DNA of 64,000 bases from Xanthomarina maritima (GTDB taxonomy: Bacteria > Bacteroidota > Bacteroidia > Flavobacteriales > Flavobacteriaceae), in contig NZ_VSFC01000020.1 in NCBI RefSeq assembly GCF_008084905.1, forward strand, positions 62,001 through 126,000, in the 5' to 3' direction. The translations under genes were made by a program, and so were the position numbers. Below, one piece after another: positions 53,834 through 62,347 of this stretch (its first letter is position 1; each line of letters begins with the position of its first letter). The notes beneath the pieces were generated by a model. It was not told the origin of the DNA, did no database searches, and saw nothing but the letters and a program-made list of their open reading frames with translations.

Positions 53834-54727
53834 ATGAACGCATATATATTTCCTGGTCAAGGAGCACAATTTTCTGGAATGGGTTTAGACCTTTATGAAG
53901 GATCAACTTTAGCACAAGAATTATTTGAACAAGCCAATGATATTTTAGGCTTTTCTATTACAGATGTTATGTTTCAAGGATCTGCTGAAGATTTAAAAGA
54001 AACTAAGGTAACACAACCTGCTATCTTTTTACATTCAGTGATATTGGCTAAAATTTTAGGCAATAGTTTTAAACCAGATATGGTTGCTGGACACTCGCTT
54101 GGTGAATTTTCAGCATTAGTAGCTAATGGCACTTTAACATTTGAAGATGGTTTGAAATTAGTATCTCAACGAGCTTTGGCTATGCAAAAAGCCTGTGAAC
54201 TACAACCAAGTACCATGGCTGCCGTTTTAGGATTAGACGATGATATTGTTGAGAAAATATGTGCTACAACTGATGGTATTGTTGTTGCTGCAAATTACAA
54301 TTGTCCAGGGCAACTTGTTATTTCAGGAGAAGTTGAAGCCATAAACAAGGCTTGTGAAAGTTTAAAAGAAGAAGGGGCTAGACGTGCTTTAGTGCTACCT
54401 GTTGGTGGCGCTTTTCATTCGCCTTTAATGGAACCTGCTCGAGAAGAATTGGCATCTGCTATTGAAAACACCTTTTTCAATAAACCTAATTGTCCTATTT
54501 ACCAAAATGTAACAGCTTCTGCTGTTTTAGATGCTGCTGCAATAAAAACAAATTTAATTTCTCAATTAACTGCTCCTGTAAGATGGACACAATCTGTTCA
54601 ACAAATGATTACAGATGGAGCTACTTTATTTACAGAAGTTGGTCCTGGAAATGTATTGCAAGGTTTGGTTAAGAAAATAAATAGAGATGCACAAACAGCT
54701 TCGGCTAATTATACTAAAGAAGCTTAA
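53834..54727 (+). CDS. fabD: Malonyl-CoA:ACP S-malonyltransferase
   Basis: 297 residues. IFPGQGAQFSGMG is at residue 5, the nucleophile is in VAGHSLGEFSALVANG near 92, the QRALAMQKAC arginine segment is near 116, and the catalytic His is in PVGGAFHSPLMEPA near 200. GPGNVLQGLVKKI is near the end. It loads malonate onto acyl carrier protein for fatty acid synthesis. Its stop overlaps the lspA start (TAATG), so the two are translationally coupled. The start at 53834 is directly followed by the family N-terminus. Confidence 0.95.
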   Translation: MNAYIFPGQGAQFSGMGLDLYEGSTLAQELFEQANDILGFSITDVMFQGSAEDLKETKVTQPAIFLHSVILAKILGNSFKPDMVAGHSLGEFSALVANGTLTFEDGLKLVSQRALAMQKACELQPSTMAAVLGLDDDIVEKICATTDGIVVAANYNCPGQLVISGEVEAINKACESLKEEGARRALVLPVGGAFHSPLMEPAREELASAIENTFFNKPNCPIYQNVTASAVLDAAAIKTNLISQLTAPVRWTQSVQQMITDGATLFTEVGPGNVLQGLVKKINRDAQTASANYTKEA

Positions 54728-55224
54728 TGAAATTATCTCGAAACTCTTTTATTGTCCTTCTTATTGTCTTAAATATAGCCTTAGACCAGATTTCTAAAGT
54801 TTTAACACGCCTATACGTAACACCAGGAAGTGAGACTCCAATTATTAGAGATTTTTTCACATTACATAATGTGGAAAATTCTGGAGCTTTTCTTGGCATG
54901 GGAAGCGATTTAAATCCAACTTTGAGAATCATCTTTTTACTAATACTACCAATTCTGGTTTTAGGTTATGTAACTGTTCATATTATTAAAAATAAAGAAC
55001 TAGACAAACTGTCTTTAATAGGATTTTGTTGTATTGTTGGAGGAGGAATAGCGAATGTTTACGATAGAATAGTATATGGTTCTGTAACAGATTTTTTCCA
55101 CATAGATTTAGGAGGTGTTTTTAAAACTGGTATTTTTAATCTAGCTGATATGTCAGTCATGTTAGGACTTGGTCTTTTATTATTTGCTGGTTTTAAAAAC
55201 AAAAAGGAAATAAAAAAAGCATAA
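54727..55224 (+). CDS. lspA: Lipoprotein signal peptidase (signal peptidase II)
   Basis: 165 residues with four membrane segments. VLNIALDQISKVLT near 14 and VENSGAFLGMG near 50 are conserved. Catalytic Asp residues are in GGGIANVYDRIVYGSVTDF near 108 and FNLADMSVMLG near 138. It cuts the signal peptide from diacylglyceryl-modified lipoproteins in the inner membrane, so it would serve the many lipoproteins coded in this window. It overlaps fabD by one base. Confidence 0.95.
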   Translation: MKLSRNSFIVLLIVLNIALDQISKVLTRLYVTPGSETPIIRDFFTLHNVENSGAFLGMGSDLNPTLRIIFLLILPILVLGYVTVHIIKNKELDKLSLIGFCCIVGGGIANVYDRIVYGSVTDFFHIDLGGVFKTGIFNLADMSVMLGLGLLLFAGFKNKKEIKKA

Positions 55225-55256
55225 AAAAAAGCCTCTTTAAAAGAGGCTTTCATTTT
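55225..55256. terminator. Bidirectional terminator after lspA
   Basis: GCCTCTT (55231-55237) and AAGAGGC (55241-55247) are flanked by A and T runs. It lies between the convergent ends of lspA and the small minus-strand gene. Confidence 0.88.
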
Positions 55257-55447
55257 TATCTTGCTAGATTGCAAGCTTCGCAATCTTTAATTTCACCATA
55301 ATAGGTTTCGCGATATTTGTGAATGGTTTTAATTGGGATGCTTAAGAATGCTTTTTTAATATAAGTTACTTTAGTAAGCAGTTCTCCCATTTTAGGCGTG
55401 TACCTTTTTTCTTCTTTTGTTTCTCTTTTAATTGTAATCAATTTCAT
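55256..55447 (-). CDS. Small conserved-looking protein, 63 residues
   Basis: Read from the ATG at 55447 (MKLITIKRETKEEKRYTPKM), it is basic and ends with a Cys pair (KDCEACNLAR). An upstream in-frame start at 55462 would add five residues. I recall very similar short proteins in other Flavobacteriaceae but no function. The codon pattern looks genuinely coding, and the gene sits in its own space between a terminator and galE. Confidence 0.65.
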   Translation of the reverse strand: MKLITIKRETKEEKRYTPKMGELLTKVTYIKKAFLSIPIKTIHKYRETYYGEIKDCEACNLAR

Positions 55448-55616
55448 GTTTTCCGTTATCATTTAGGCTACAAAGTAACAAAGATGATTACAGAATTCCA
55501 AAAAATGAAAGCTAAATCCTTGTTAATCAATATATTATTTATAATTCCTCAACAGAATCAATATATCACTAACAAATCTTCAACATATCAAGCATTTGAG
55601 TGAAGATTTCTAATTT

Positions 55617-56639
55617 TTAAGGTTTTGAAAGTTTTTGTTCCCAATTCCATGCCGAACACATAGCATCATCAAGAGTTAATTTAGCAGTCCAACCTAATTC
55701 CTTGTTAGCTTTATTAGTATCTGCATAGACCGAAATAACATCTCCTTCTCTTCTATCAGCAAACTTATAATTTAATTTTTTACCAGAAACACGTTCGAAA
55801 GAATTGATAACTTCTAATACAGAACTTCCTGTTCCAGTTCCTAAATTAAACACTTCAAAATCTGCTTTATTCTTATTGCTTATTAACCTTTCTAAAGCAA
55901 TAACATGAGCTTTAGCTATATCTACTACATGAATATAATCTCGAATACATGTACCATCATTAGTTGGATAATCATTACCAAAAACTGACAGTTGATTTCT
56001 TTTACCAATAGCTGTTTGAGTAATATAAGGCACTAAATTTTGTGGTACTCCAAGAGGTAATTCGCCAATATTAGATGACTCGTGAGCTCCAATAGGATTA
56101 AAATACCTTAATGAAATAACATTAAAATGTGGATTAATATGACATGTATCTTTTAGAATTTCCTCTCCAATTTGTTTGGTATTTCCATAAGGTGATAATG
56201 CAGGTTTTACTGGAGCTTCTTCTGTTATTGGTAATTTATCTGCTTGACCATAAACTGTACAAGAGGAACTAAAAATAAAATTAGCTTTATCAATATTTTT
56301 ATATTCCTGAAGTAAATAAACTAAAGAATTGATATTATTTTCATAATACATTAAAGGCTCAATAACACTTTCTCCAACTGCTTTACTTGCAGCGAAATGG
56401 ATGATACCTTCAATATTATTATGACGAATAAAAAAATCTTTTACTCGTAGTTTATCTTTTAAATCTATATTTTCAAATTCAGGTTTTATACCAGTTATAA
56501 TAGTGATACCATCTAAAACTTCAATAGAAGAATTTGATAAATTATCTATAATAACAACCTCGTATCCTCTATTTTGTAATTCGACAACTGTGTGAGACCC
56601 AATAAAACCTAAACCTCCTGTAACTAAAATTTTAGCCAT
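55617..56639 (-). CDS. galE: UDP-glucose 4-epimerase
   Basis: 340 residues of the short-chain dehydrogenase/epimerase type. ILVTGGLGFIGSHTVVEL binds NAD at the N-terminus, FIFSSSCTVYGQADK near 122 holds the catalytic Ser, and YGNTKQIGEEIL near 151 holds Tyr-x3-Lys. The substrate motif RYFNPIGAH is near 178 and GTCIRDYIHVVDIAKAH near 229. It interconverts UDP-glucose and UDP-galactose for surface glycans. It overlaps the upstream aminotransferase gene by 8 bases, which ties both to envelope sugar synthesis. Confidence 0.93.
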   Translation of the reverse strand: MAKILVTGGLGFIGSHTVVELQNRGYEVVIIDNLSNSSIEVLDGITIITGIKPEFENIDLKDKLRVKDFFIRHNNIEGIIHFAASKAVGESVIEPLMYYENNINSLVYLLQEYKNIDKANFIFSSSCTVYGQADKLPITEEAPVKPALSPYGNTKQIGEEILKDTCHINPHFNVISLRYFNPIGAHESSNIGELPLGVPQNLVPYITQTAIGKRNQLSVFGNDYPTNDGTCIRDYIHVVDIAKAHVIALERLISNKNKADFEVFNLGTGTGSSVLEVINSFERVSGKKLNYKFADRREGDVISVYADTNKANKELGWTAKLTLDDAMCSAWNWEQKLSKP

Positions 56640-57765
56640 TTATAAATTCTATAATTTTAGATGCTATAAATTCAATTTGCTCATCATCCAACTCCGTATG
56701 CATAGGCAAAGAAATAACGTCTTTTACTAATTGGTTTGTAACTTCAAAATCGGCTTCGTTATAACGAGAATCCTGATATGCTTTTTGTTTATGAAGTGGT
56801 ATTGGATAATAAACGCCACACGGAATAATATTTGAATTTAAAAAGGCAACAAGTCCATCTCTATCTACGCCATTAAGTTTTAAGGTATATTGATGAAATA
56901 CATGGTTGTCTGAAGTTCCATATTCAAAAGGAGTTGTTATTTTATCAATATTTTTGAATGCTTCGTTATATTTATTTGCAGCTTCTCTTCTTGCTTTATT
57001 ATAACTGTCTAGTTTTTTTAATTTAATATCTAAAACAGCTGCTTGAATAGAATCCAATCTGGAGTTTACACCAACTACATCGTGATGATAACGTTCATAC
57101 ATACCATGATTAACAATCCCTCTAATAGTATGAGCTAGTTCATCATTATTTGTAAAAATAGCTCCTCCATCGCCATAACATCCTAGATTTTTAGAAGGAA
57201 AAAAAGACGTAGATGCCACATGACCAATAGTTCCAGCTTTTGCCTTTTTACCATTCTTAAATGAATAAGTTGCTCCAATAGCTTGAGCATTATCTTCAAT
57301 AACAAATAAATTGTGCTCTTTAGCAATATCCATGATAGCATCCATATTGGCACATTGCCCAAACAAATGCACAGGTACAATAGCTTTTGTTTTAGGTGTA
57401 ATAGCCTTTTTAATGGCTTCAATATCAATATTGAAATCATCTGGATTTACATCTACTAAAACAGGTGTTAATTGTAAAAGCGCAATTACTTCTACAGTTG
57501 CAGCAAAAGTAAAATCGGCTGTTATAACCTCATCTCCTGGCTTTAAACCCAAAGCCATCATAGCTATTTGCAAAGCATCTGTACCGTTTGCACAAGGAAT
57601 AACATGTTTGACTCCTAAATAATTTTCAAGATTTTTTTGAAACTCATGAACCTTTGGTCCATTAATGAAAGATGTGTTTTCAATTATTTCCTGAATGGCA
57701 GGATTAACAGCATCTTTGATACCTTTATACTGACCCTTAAGGTCAACCATTTGAATTTTTTTCAT
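56632..57765 (-). CDS. DegT/DnrJ/EryC1/StrS-family sugar aminotransferase
   Basis: About 377 residues from the ATG at 57765 (MKKIQMVDLKGQYKG); an open frame to 57816 adds 17 residues unlike the family. PLP fold: PCANGTDALQIAMMALGLKPGDEV near 56, ITADFTFAATVEVI near 80, IEDNAQAIGATY near 156, the cofactor lysine in SFFPSKNLGCYGDGGAIFT near 188, and HQYTLKL in the C-terminal domain. It resembles the enzymes that aminate UDP-3-keto-2-acetamido-glucuronate (WbpE/WlbC type). It is coupled to galE and divergent from waaA, so it belongs to lipopolysaccharide or capsule sugar synthesis. Confidence 0.87.
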   Translation of the reverse strand: MKKIQMVDLKGQYKGIKDAVNPAIQEIIENTSFINGPKVHEFQKNLENYLGVKHVIPCANGTDALQIAMMALGLKPGDEVITADFTFAATVEVIALLQLTPVLVDVNPDDFNIDIEAIKKAITPKTKAIVPVHLFGQCANMDAIMDIAKEHNLFVIEDNAQAIGATYSFKNGKKAKAGTIGHVASTSFFPSKNLGCYGDGGAIFTNNDELAHTIRGIVNHGMYERYHHDVVGVNSRLDSIQAAVLDIKLKKLDSYNKARREAANKYNEAFKNIDKITTPFEYGTSDNHVFHQYTLKLNGVDRDGLVAFLNSNIIPCGVYYPIPLHKQKAYQDSRYNEADFEVTNQLVKDVISLPMHTELDDEQIEFIASKIIEFING

Positions 57766-57847
57766 ATAGCACGAAATTACAAAATTCGTAAACGTTAACC
57801 AATGAAATTCTATCAAAGAAGTGTATTTTAGCAGGAAAGAATAAAAA

Positions 57848-59083
57848 TTGAAGACTATTTATAATATTGGCATCCACATTATTGGTTTTGTGTTAAAAAT
57901 TATTTCGGTTTTTAACCATAAAATAAGACTTGGAGTTTTAGGAAGAAAAGGAACTTTCGAGACTTTAAAAAAAAATATTTCTCAAAATGACAAAACCCTA
58001 TGGTTTCATTGTGCTTCTTTAGGTGAATATGAGCAAGGCCTTCCTGTTTTTAAAGAATTAAGAAAAGACTATCCAAAACATAAAATAGTTTTATCTTTTT
58101 TCTCTCCTTCTGGCTACGAGATAAGAAAGAATACTGATATAGCTGATGTTGTAGTTTATCTTCCTATTGACACGAAAGCAAATGCCAAAAAGTTTCTAGA
58201 TTTAGTTCATCCAGAATTAACCATTTTTGTCAAATATGATATTTGGCCAAACCTCTTAATTGAATTAAAAAAAAGACAACTAAGAGCTATTCTAATTTCT
58301 GCTTTGTTTAGAGACAATCAAATCTACTTTAAGTCTTACGATTGTTTTATAAAAAATGCCTTGTTTGCTTTTCAGCATATATTCACACAGGATAGTAATT
58401 CTAAGTCATTATTAAATAAAATTAATTACAATCAAGTTACAGTTTCAGGAGACACAAGATTTGATCGAGTTTTTAATCAACTTGAACAAAATAATACTCT
58501 TGATTTTATAGAAACTTTTAAAAATGATAAATTATGTATAGTTGCAGGAAGTACTTGGCCTGAAGATGAAGCATATTTAGTACATTTTATAAATCAATTA
58601 CAATCAAATGAAGTTAAATTTATTATAGCTCCACATAACATAAAGGATGCTCAAATAAAAAAACTTAAACAGTCCATAAATAAGAAAACAATTCTATTTT
58701 CTGAAATAAAAAACGCTTCGCTAGAAGATTTTCAGGTAATAATTATAGACACTATTGGTCTTCTTTCTAAAATTTATAGCTATGGAGACATCGCTTATGT
58801 AGGTGGAGCAGTTGGGAAAACAGGTTTACATAACACATTAGAACCTGCTGTTTTTGGAATTCCGATTGTTATTGGAGAAAATTTTAAGCATTTTCCAGAA
58901 GCCATACATATGACTAAAAACAATGGTATGTTTTCAATTCAAAATACTGATAATCTTAAAGTTATATTAAATCTTCTCATTAAAAGTAAAGTTAAAAGAA
59001 AAGAATCTGGCCAAAAAAATTTAAATTATATTAAAAAAAATACGGGTTCTGTAATCCAAATCATGTCCTTCATTCGTACATAA
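57848..59083 (+). CDS. waaA: 3-deoxy-D-manno-octulosonic acid (Kdo) transferase
   Basis: 411 residues, GT30 family. The N-terminal membrane-associated segment (MKTIYNIGIHIIGFVLKI) is followed by the first Rossmann half with LWFHCASLGEYEQGLPVF near 51. The second half has AGSTWPEDEAYLV near 234, FIIAPHNIKD near 259, and YGDIAYVGGAVGKTGLHNTLEPAVFGIP near 312, the nucleotide-sugar binding signature. It adds Kdo to the lipid A precursor at the inner membrane. The start codon is a TTG at 57848, as no suitable ATG fits the family N-terminus. Confidence 0.93.
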   Translation: MKTIYNIGIHIIGFVLKIISVFNHKIRLGVLGRKGTFETLKKNISQNDKTLWFHCASLGEYEQGLPVFKELRKDYPKHKIVLSFFSPSGYEIRKNTDIADVVVYLPIDTKANAKKFLDLVHPELTIFVKYDIWPNLLIELKKRQLRAILISALFRDNQIYFKSYDCFIKNALFAFQHIFTQDSNSKSLLNKINYNQVTVSGDTRFDRVFNQLEQNNTLDFIETFKNDKLCIVAGSTWPEDEAYLVHFINQLQSNEVKFIIAPHNIKDAQIKKLKQSINKKTILFSEIKNASLEDFQVIIIDTIGLLSKIYSYGDIAYVGGAVGKTGLHNTLEPAVFGIPIVIGENFKHFPEAIHMTKNNGMFSIQNTDNLKVILNLLIKSKVKRKESGQKNLNYIKKNTGSVIQIMSFIRT

Positions 59084-59202
59084 GTAGATTAATTTACGTG
59101 GCTAAATAAATAATGTTAAAAATTGTTAATAAAACATAAACGTTGTTTGACATAAAGTTATTAAATTCGTAAATTATTTTATAACACTAAAACTTTAAAC
59201 TA

Positions 59203-59505
59203 ATGAAAAAATTATTATTAAGTACTGTATTATTATTATGCTTAAGTTTAACTTTTACTTCTTGTAGAGATACTAAGAATGCTGAAGACGCTGTAGAAAA
59301 TGCTGCTGATGCAACTGAAGAAGCTATGGAAGATGCTTCTGAAGCAACTGAAGAAGCTGCTGAAGAAGCTATGGATGCTGCTGAAGAAGCTATGGATGCT
59401 GCTGGTGAAGCTGCAGACGATGCTGTTGATGCTGCTGGTGAAGCTGTTGATGCTGCTGGTGAAGCTGTAGATAAAGCTGCTGATGCTGTAAAAGGAGCAC
59501 AATAA
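59203..59505 (+). CDS. Ala/Asp/Glu-rich repetitive lipoprotein
   Basis: 100 residues. The lipoprotein signal (LLLSTVLLLCLSLTFTSC) gives a lipidation Cys near 21. From about 25 on, the chain is almost only A, D, E, V, M and G, with 7-residue near-repeats such as EEAMDAA and GEAVDAA, matched by near-repeats at the DNA level (GAAGCTATGGATGCTGCT). The pattern predicts one long, strongly acidic amphipathic helix. The function is unknown; a periplasmic or surface helix linked to lipid is likely. The clear signal peptide and downstream terminator argue for a real gene. Confidence 0.78.
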   Translation: MKKLLLSTVLLLCLSLTFTSCRDTKNAEDAVENAADATEEAMEDASEATEEAAEEAMDAAEEAMDAAGEAADDAVDAAGEAVDAAGEAVDKAADAVKGAQ

Positions 59506-59528
59506 TTAAATAGCTTTAAATAACATTA

Positions 59529-59564
59529 TTAAAAAGACTCTCATTATTTGAGAGTCTTTTTTTT
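59529..59564 (+). terminator. Terminator after the repetitive lipoprotein gene
   Basis: AAAAAGACTCTCA and TGAGAGTCTTTTT arms are separated by a short loop, with an extended T run on the right side. Confidence 0.88.
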
Positions 59565-59658
59565 GCTTTTTAATTCTCATAAAGCAATTAATAAACTAGA
59601 TATTATGATTAATATCATAGCTTTTCCTTAAATTTTTTGATAATTTTATTTTTATAAA

Positions 59659-60504
59659 ATGTCGAAAATGAAACAGATTCTCTTATTAACCGATTTTTCT
59701 GAAAATTCCAAAAATGCTATAAACTATGCTTTGCAATTATATGAAAAGCAAAAATGTATATTTTATGTTTTAAACACACAAAAACCTGAAAGATATACTA
59801 CTAGCGATTTAATGTTAGCTGGAAATAAGAGTGTATACGATTCTTTAGTAAAAAAAACGAAACAAAAATTAGAGCGATATGTAAAATCTCTTCAAAATAA
59901 ATTTCAAATTGAAAATCATCAATTCAATACAATTGTAGATTATGATAGTTTAACAGATGCTATTAATCAAATTATTCAAGCAAAAAATATTGAGCTAATT
60001 GTCATGGGAAGCAATGGAGCAACAGGAGCAAAAGAAATTGTTTTTGGAAGTAATGCCATTCAAGTGATAAGAAAAGTAAATTGTACAACTTTGGTCATTC
60101 CTGAAAGATTTAAGTTTAATAAACCAAAAAACATTCTTCTTCCATTAGATTCTGAAGATTCTTTAAGTAGTAAGGCCTTTAAAGAATTACATAAGTTTGT
60201 GAAATGGCATAAAATCAAATTACATATTTTACGTATTCAACCAAATAATAACATTTCAAAATTTAAAAAAAAGGATACTGAATTAATTGATAATTTATTA
60301 ATTAACACCTCGTTTTCTTATAAAGGAATACATAATATTCCAATACATTATGCAGTGGATAGTTATTTACAAACTAATAATATAGATTTAATAACTTTAC
60401 TCGTTCAAAAAGAAAGTGCCTTCGAACGATTTTTTGGCGGATCGGCTACAAAAAAAATAAGTTATAATCTTAGAGTTCCCTTATTAATTTATCATAGCAA
60501 ATAA
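59659..60504 (+). CDS. Universal stress protein (tandem Usp domains)
   Basis: 281 residues with two Usp folds. The first (about 4-150) ends with the ATP-binding-type motif VMGSNGATGAKEIVFGSNAIQVIRK near 115, then CTTLVIPE. The second (about 155-281) is degenerate and lacks the glycine motif, with RFFGGSATKKISYN at its end. Usp proteins are small cytoplasmic stress factors, often induced by low oxygen or starvation. A second, related Usp gene lies at the right edge of the window, on the other side of the MBL and ATP-cone genes. The start could also be the ATG three codons later. Confidence 0.85.
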   Translation: MSKMKQILLLTDFSENSKNAINYALQLYEKQKCIFYVLNTQKPERYTTSDLMLAGNKSVYDSLVKKTKQKLERYVKSLQNKFQIENHQFNTIVDYDSLTDAINQIIQAKNIELIVMGSNGATGAKEIVFGSNAIQVIRKVNCTTLVIPERFKFNKPKNILLPLDSEDSLSSKAFKELHKFVKWHKIKLHILRIQPNNNISKFKKKDTELIDNLLINTSFSYKGIHNIPIHYAVDSYLQTNNIDLITLLVQKESAFERFFGGSATKKISYNLRVPLLIYHSK

Positions 60505-60529
60505 CTGGTTTTACATTTTAATAAATATC

Positions 60530-60946
60530 CTAACTATTAATAACACTTTGCAGGTAATTATAAATCTCTAATTTTAACTGAGATACTTGGTTGAAATATT
60601 TAATTGTGGTTTGCTCTAAACTTGTATGAGTATTTATAAAATAATTATCGCAAGCTATATCATTACATTCAACTTTATCAGTAATTTTATTCACATGAAA
60701 ACTTAAATCAATTATTAGTTTTTCACATGTTTTAAGTTGCTTATTTATCTCTTTTTTAAAATGCTCTAAATTTTCAAATAGGTTCATTACTTTAGAGCTA
60801 TAAATATCTGAACTTATCAAAAATTGTAAAAAGAATAATTCTTCTTTTAAAAATTGAAGTTTATCTAACTGAAACAACATATTATATTGAAGCTCCTCAA
60901 TAGATTTCTCTTGATTAAAACTTGTGTATTTTAGATGTGTTTTCAT
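60530..60946 (-). CDS. Helical protein of unknown function, 138 residues
   Basis: No signal peptide and no recognised motif. The sequence is nearly all helix-forming, with leucine-rich heptad-like spacing (MLFQLDKLQFLKEELFFLQFL, FENLEHFKKEINKQLKTCEKLIID). It suggests a coiled-coil or four-helix bundle, perhaps a small cytoplasmic partner protein. It is 17 bases downstream of the MBL gene on the same strand and so probably in the stress operon. Confidence 0.65.
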   Translation of the reverse strand: MKTHLKYTSFNQEKSIEELQYNMLFQLDKLQFLKEELFFLQFLISSDIYSSKVMNLFENLEHFKKEINKQLKTCEKLIIDLSFHVNKITDKVECNDIACDNYFINTHTSLEQTTIKYFNQVSQLKLEIYNYLQSVINS

Positions 60947-60963
60947 AACAAAAAGGTATTAAT

Positions 60964-62337
60964 TTACAACATAACTTTTTCAACATCTGTAAGTTTAGGA
61001 ATGCTAACATTCCAATTATAAATATCTTTTATTTTAACTCTAAAAGCATCTAATACCATAGGTTCTCCATGAACTAAATAAACTTTTTCTGGAATGTTTT
61101 TTATATCACTCATCCAATTTAATAAATCTTGTTGATCTGCATGTGCAGAAAGACTTTCTAGATGTTTTATTGCTGCTTTAACTGGATAATATTTTCCAAA
61201 GAATTTAACTTCATGAACTCCTTCCAACAATTGTCTTCCTCTTGTTCCTTCTGCTTGATAGCCCACTAAAAGCACAGTTGTAGAAGGCTCATCTACAAGT
61301 TGTTGTAAGTAAGTTAAGACTCTTCCTCCTGTAACCATGCCACTTCCAGCAATAACTATTTTAGAGCGTTTGTCGTCTATAGTTTCCCATGTTTCTTTAT
61401 AAGATTGTATAATATTTACATGGTTACACATAGCTCTGTATTCTTCTTCTGAAAGTTTATGCCACTTTGGAAAATTTTTAAATACGTCCAATACATTATT
61501 TCCCATAGGACTATCTATAAAAATAGGAATGTTTGGGATTCTATTAGCTTTATAGAGCTTCCATATTATATACATTAATGTTTGTAGTCTTTCAACAGCA
61601 AAACTTGGAATAATTAGATTTCCTTTTTTGTAAATAGTTTCAATAATTAGGTTTGAAAGTATGGTTTCAACATCTTCTTCAGGATGCAATTTATTTCCAT
61701 AAGTACTTTCAATAAATAAAAAATCTGCCCATTCTGGTCTTTTTGGATCATCCAGCAAATAATCGTTAGTTCTACCAATATCTCCTGAAAAAACAAATCG
61801 TTTTCCTAAGATATCTAATTCAATAAAAGTGGCTCCAATAATATGTCCATTATATTGAAATCTATAAGATATGTTTTCAGATAATTTAATCCATTTATCA
61901 TGCATTTCAACTTCAAACATTTTAATAGTTTTCTCAGCTTCACGAGTAGTATAAAATGGCAATGCAGGTTGGTGCTTTGAATAATGTTCTTTATTAGCCT
62001 TTTCAGCCTCTTCTTCGTGAATTTTAGCACTATCTTTTAAGATAATTTCTGCAATAGCTAAGGTTGGAGCTGTTCCAATAATTCTTCCTTGAAACCCTTG
62101 TTTTAGTAATCTTGGTAAAAATCCAACATGGTCTAAATGTCCATGAGTAAGCAATACAACATCTATATTTTCTACATTAACCGGAAGGTTATTCCAGTTT
62201 AATTCTCTTAGTTCTTTTAGACCTTGAAACATGCCACAATCTATAAGGATGTTTTTTTCGGATGTTTCTATTAAAAATTTAGAACCAGTAACAACTCCTG
62301 AAGCTCCTAAAAAGTTAATTTTTGCAAATTTTTCCAT
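60964..62337 (-). CDS. MBL-fold beta-CASP exoribonuclease/RNA-metabolising protein
   Basis: 457 residues. The metallo-beta-lactamase part (about 1-200) shows ILIDCGMFQG, LTHGHLDHVGFLPRLL near 63 (HxHxDH zinc motif) and FSGDIGR near 177. The beta-CASP insert (about 210-400) follows (IPSFAVERLQTLMYI, GSGMVTGGRVLTYLQQLV), and the RNA-specificity end has LSAHADQQDLLNWM near 396 and VYLVHGEP near 417. The arrangement matches bacterial and archaeal CPSF73-like RNA nucleases, as distinct from RNase J. It likely processes RNA during stress. It is 10 bases after the ATP-cone nuclease gene. Confidence 0.88.
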   Translation of the reverse strand: MEKFAKINFLGASGVVTGSKFLIETSEKNILIDCGMFQGLKELRELNWNNLPVNVENIDVVLLTHGHLDHVGFLPRLLKQGFQGRIIGTAPTLAIAEIILKDSAKIHEEEAEKANKEHYSKHQPALPFYTTREAEKTIKMFEVEMHDKWIKLSENISYRFQYNGHIIGATFIELDILGKRFVFSGDIGRTNDYLLDDPKRPEWADFLFIESTYGNKLHPEEDVETILSNLIIETIYKKGNLIIPSFAVERLQTLMYIIWKLYKANRIPNIPIFIDSPMGNNVLDVFKNFPKWHKLSEEEYRAMCNHVNIIQSYKETWETIDDKRSKIVIAGSGMVTGGRVLTYLQQLVDEPSTTVLLVGYQAEGTRGRQLLEGVHEVKFFGKYYPVKAAIKHLESLSAHADQQDLLNWMSDIKNIPEKVYLVHGEPMVLDAFRVKIKDIYNWNVSIPKLTDVEKVML

Positions 62338-62347
62338 TTCATTAGTT

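Noticed and set aside
59248-59502. Minus-strand Ser/Phe-rich frame of 84 codons opposite the repetitive lipoprotein
   Set aside because: It is the mirror of the GCT/GAA repeat; the plus-strand frame has a signal peptide, lipobox and terminator, while this one has none.
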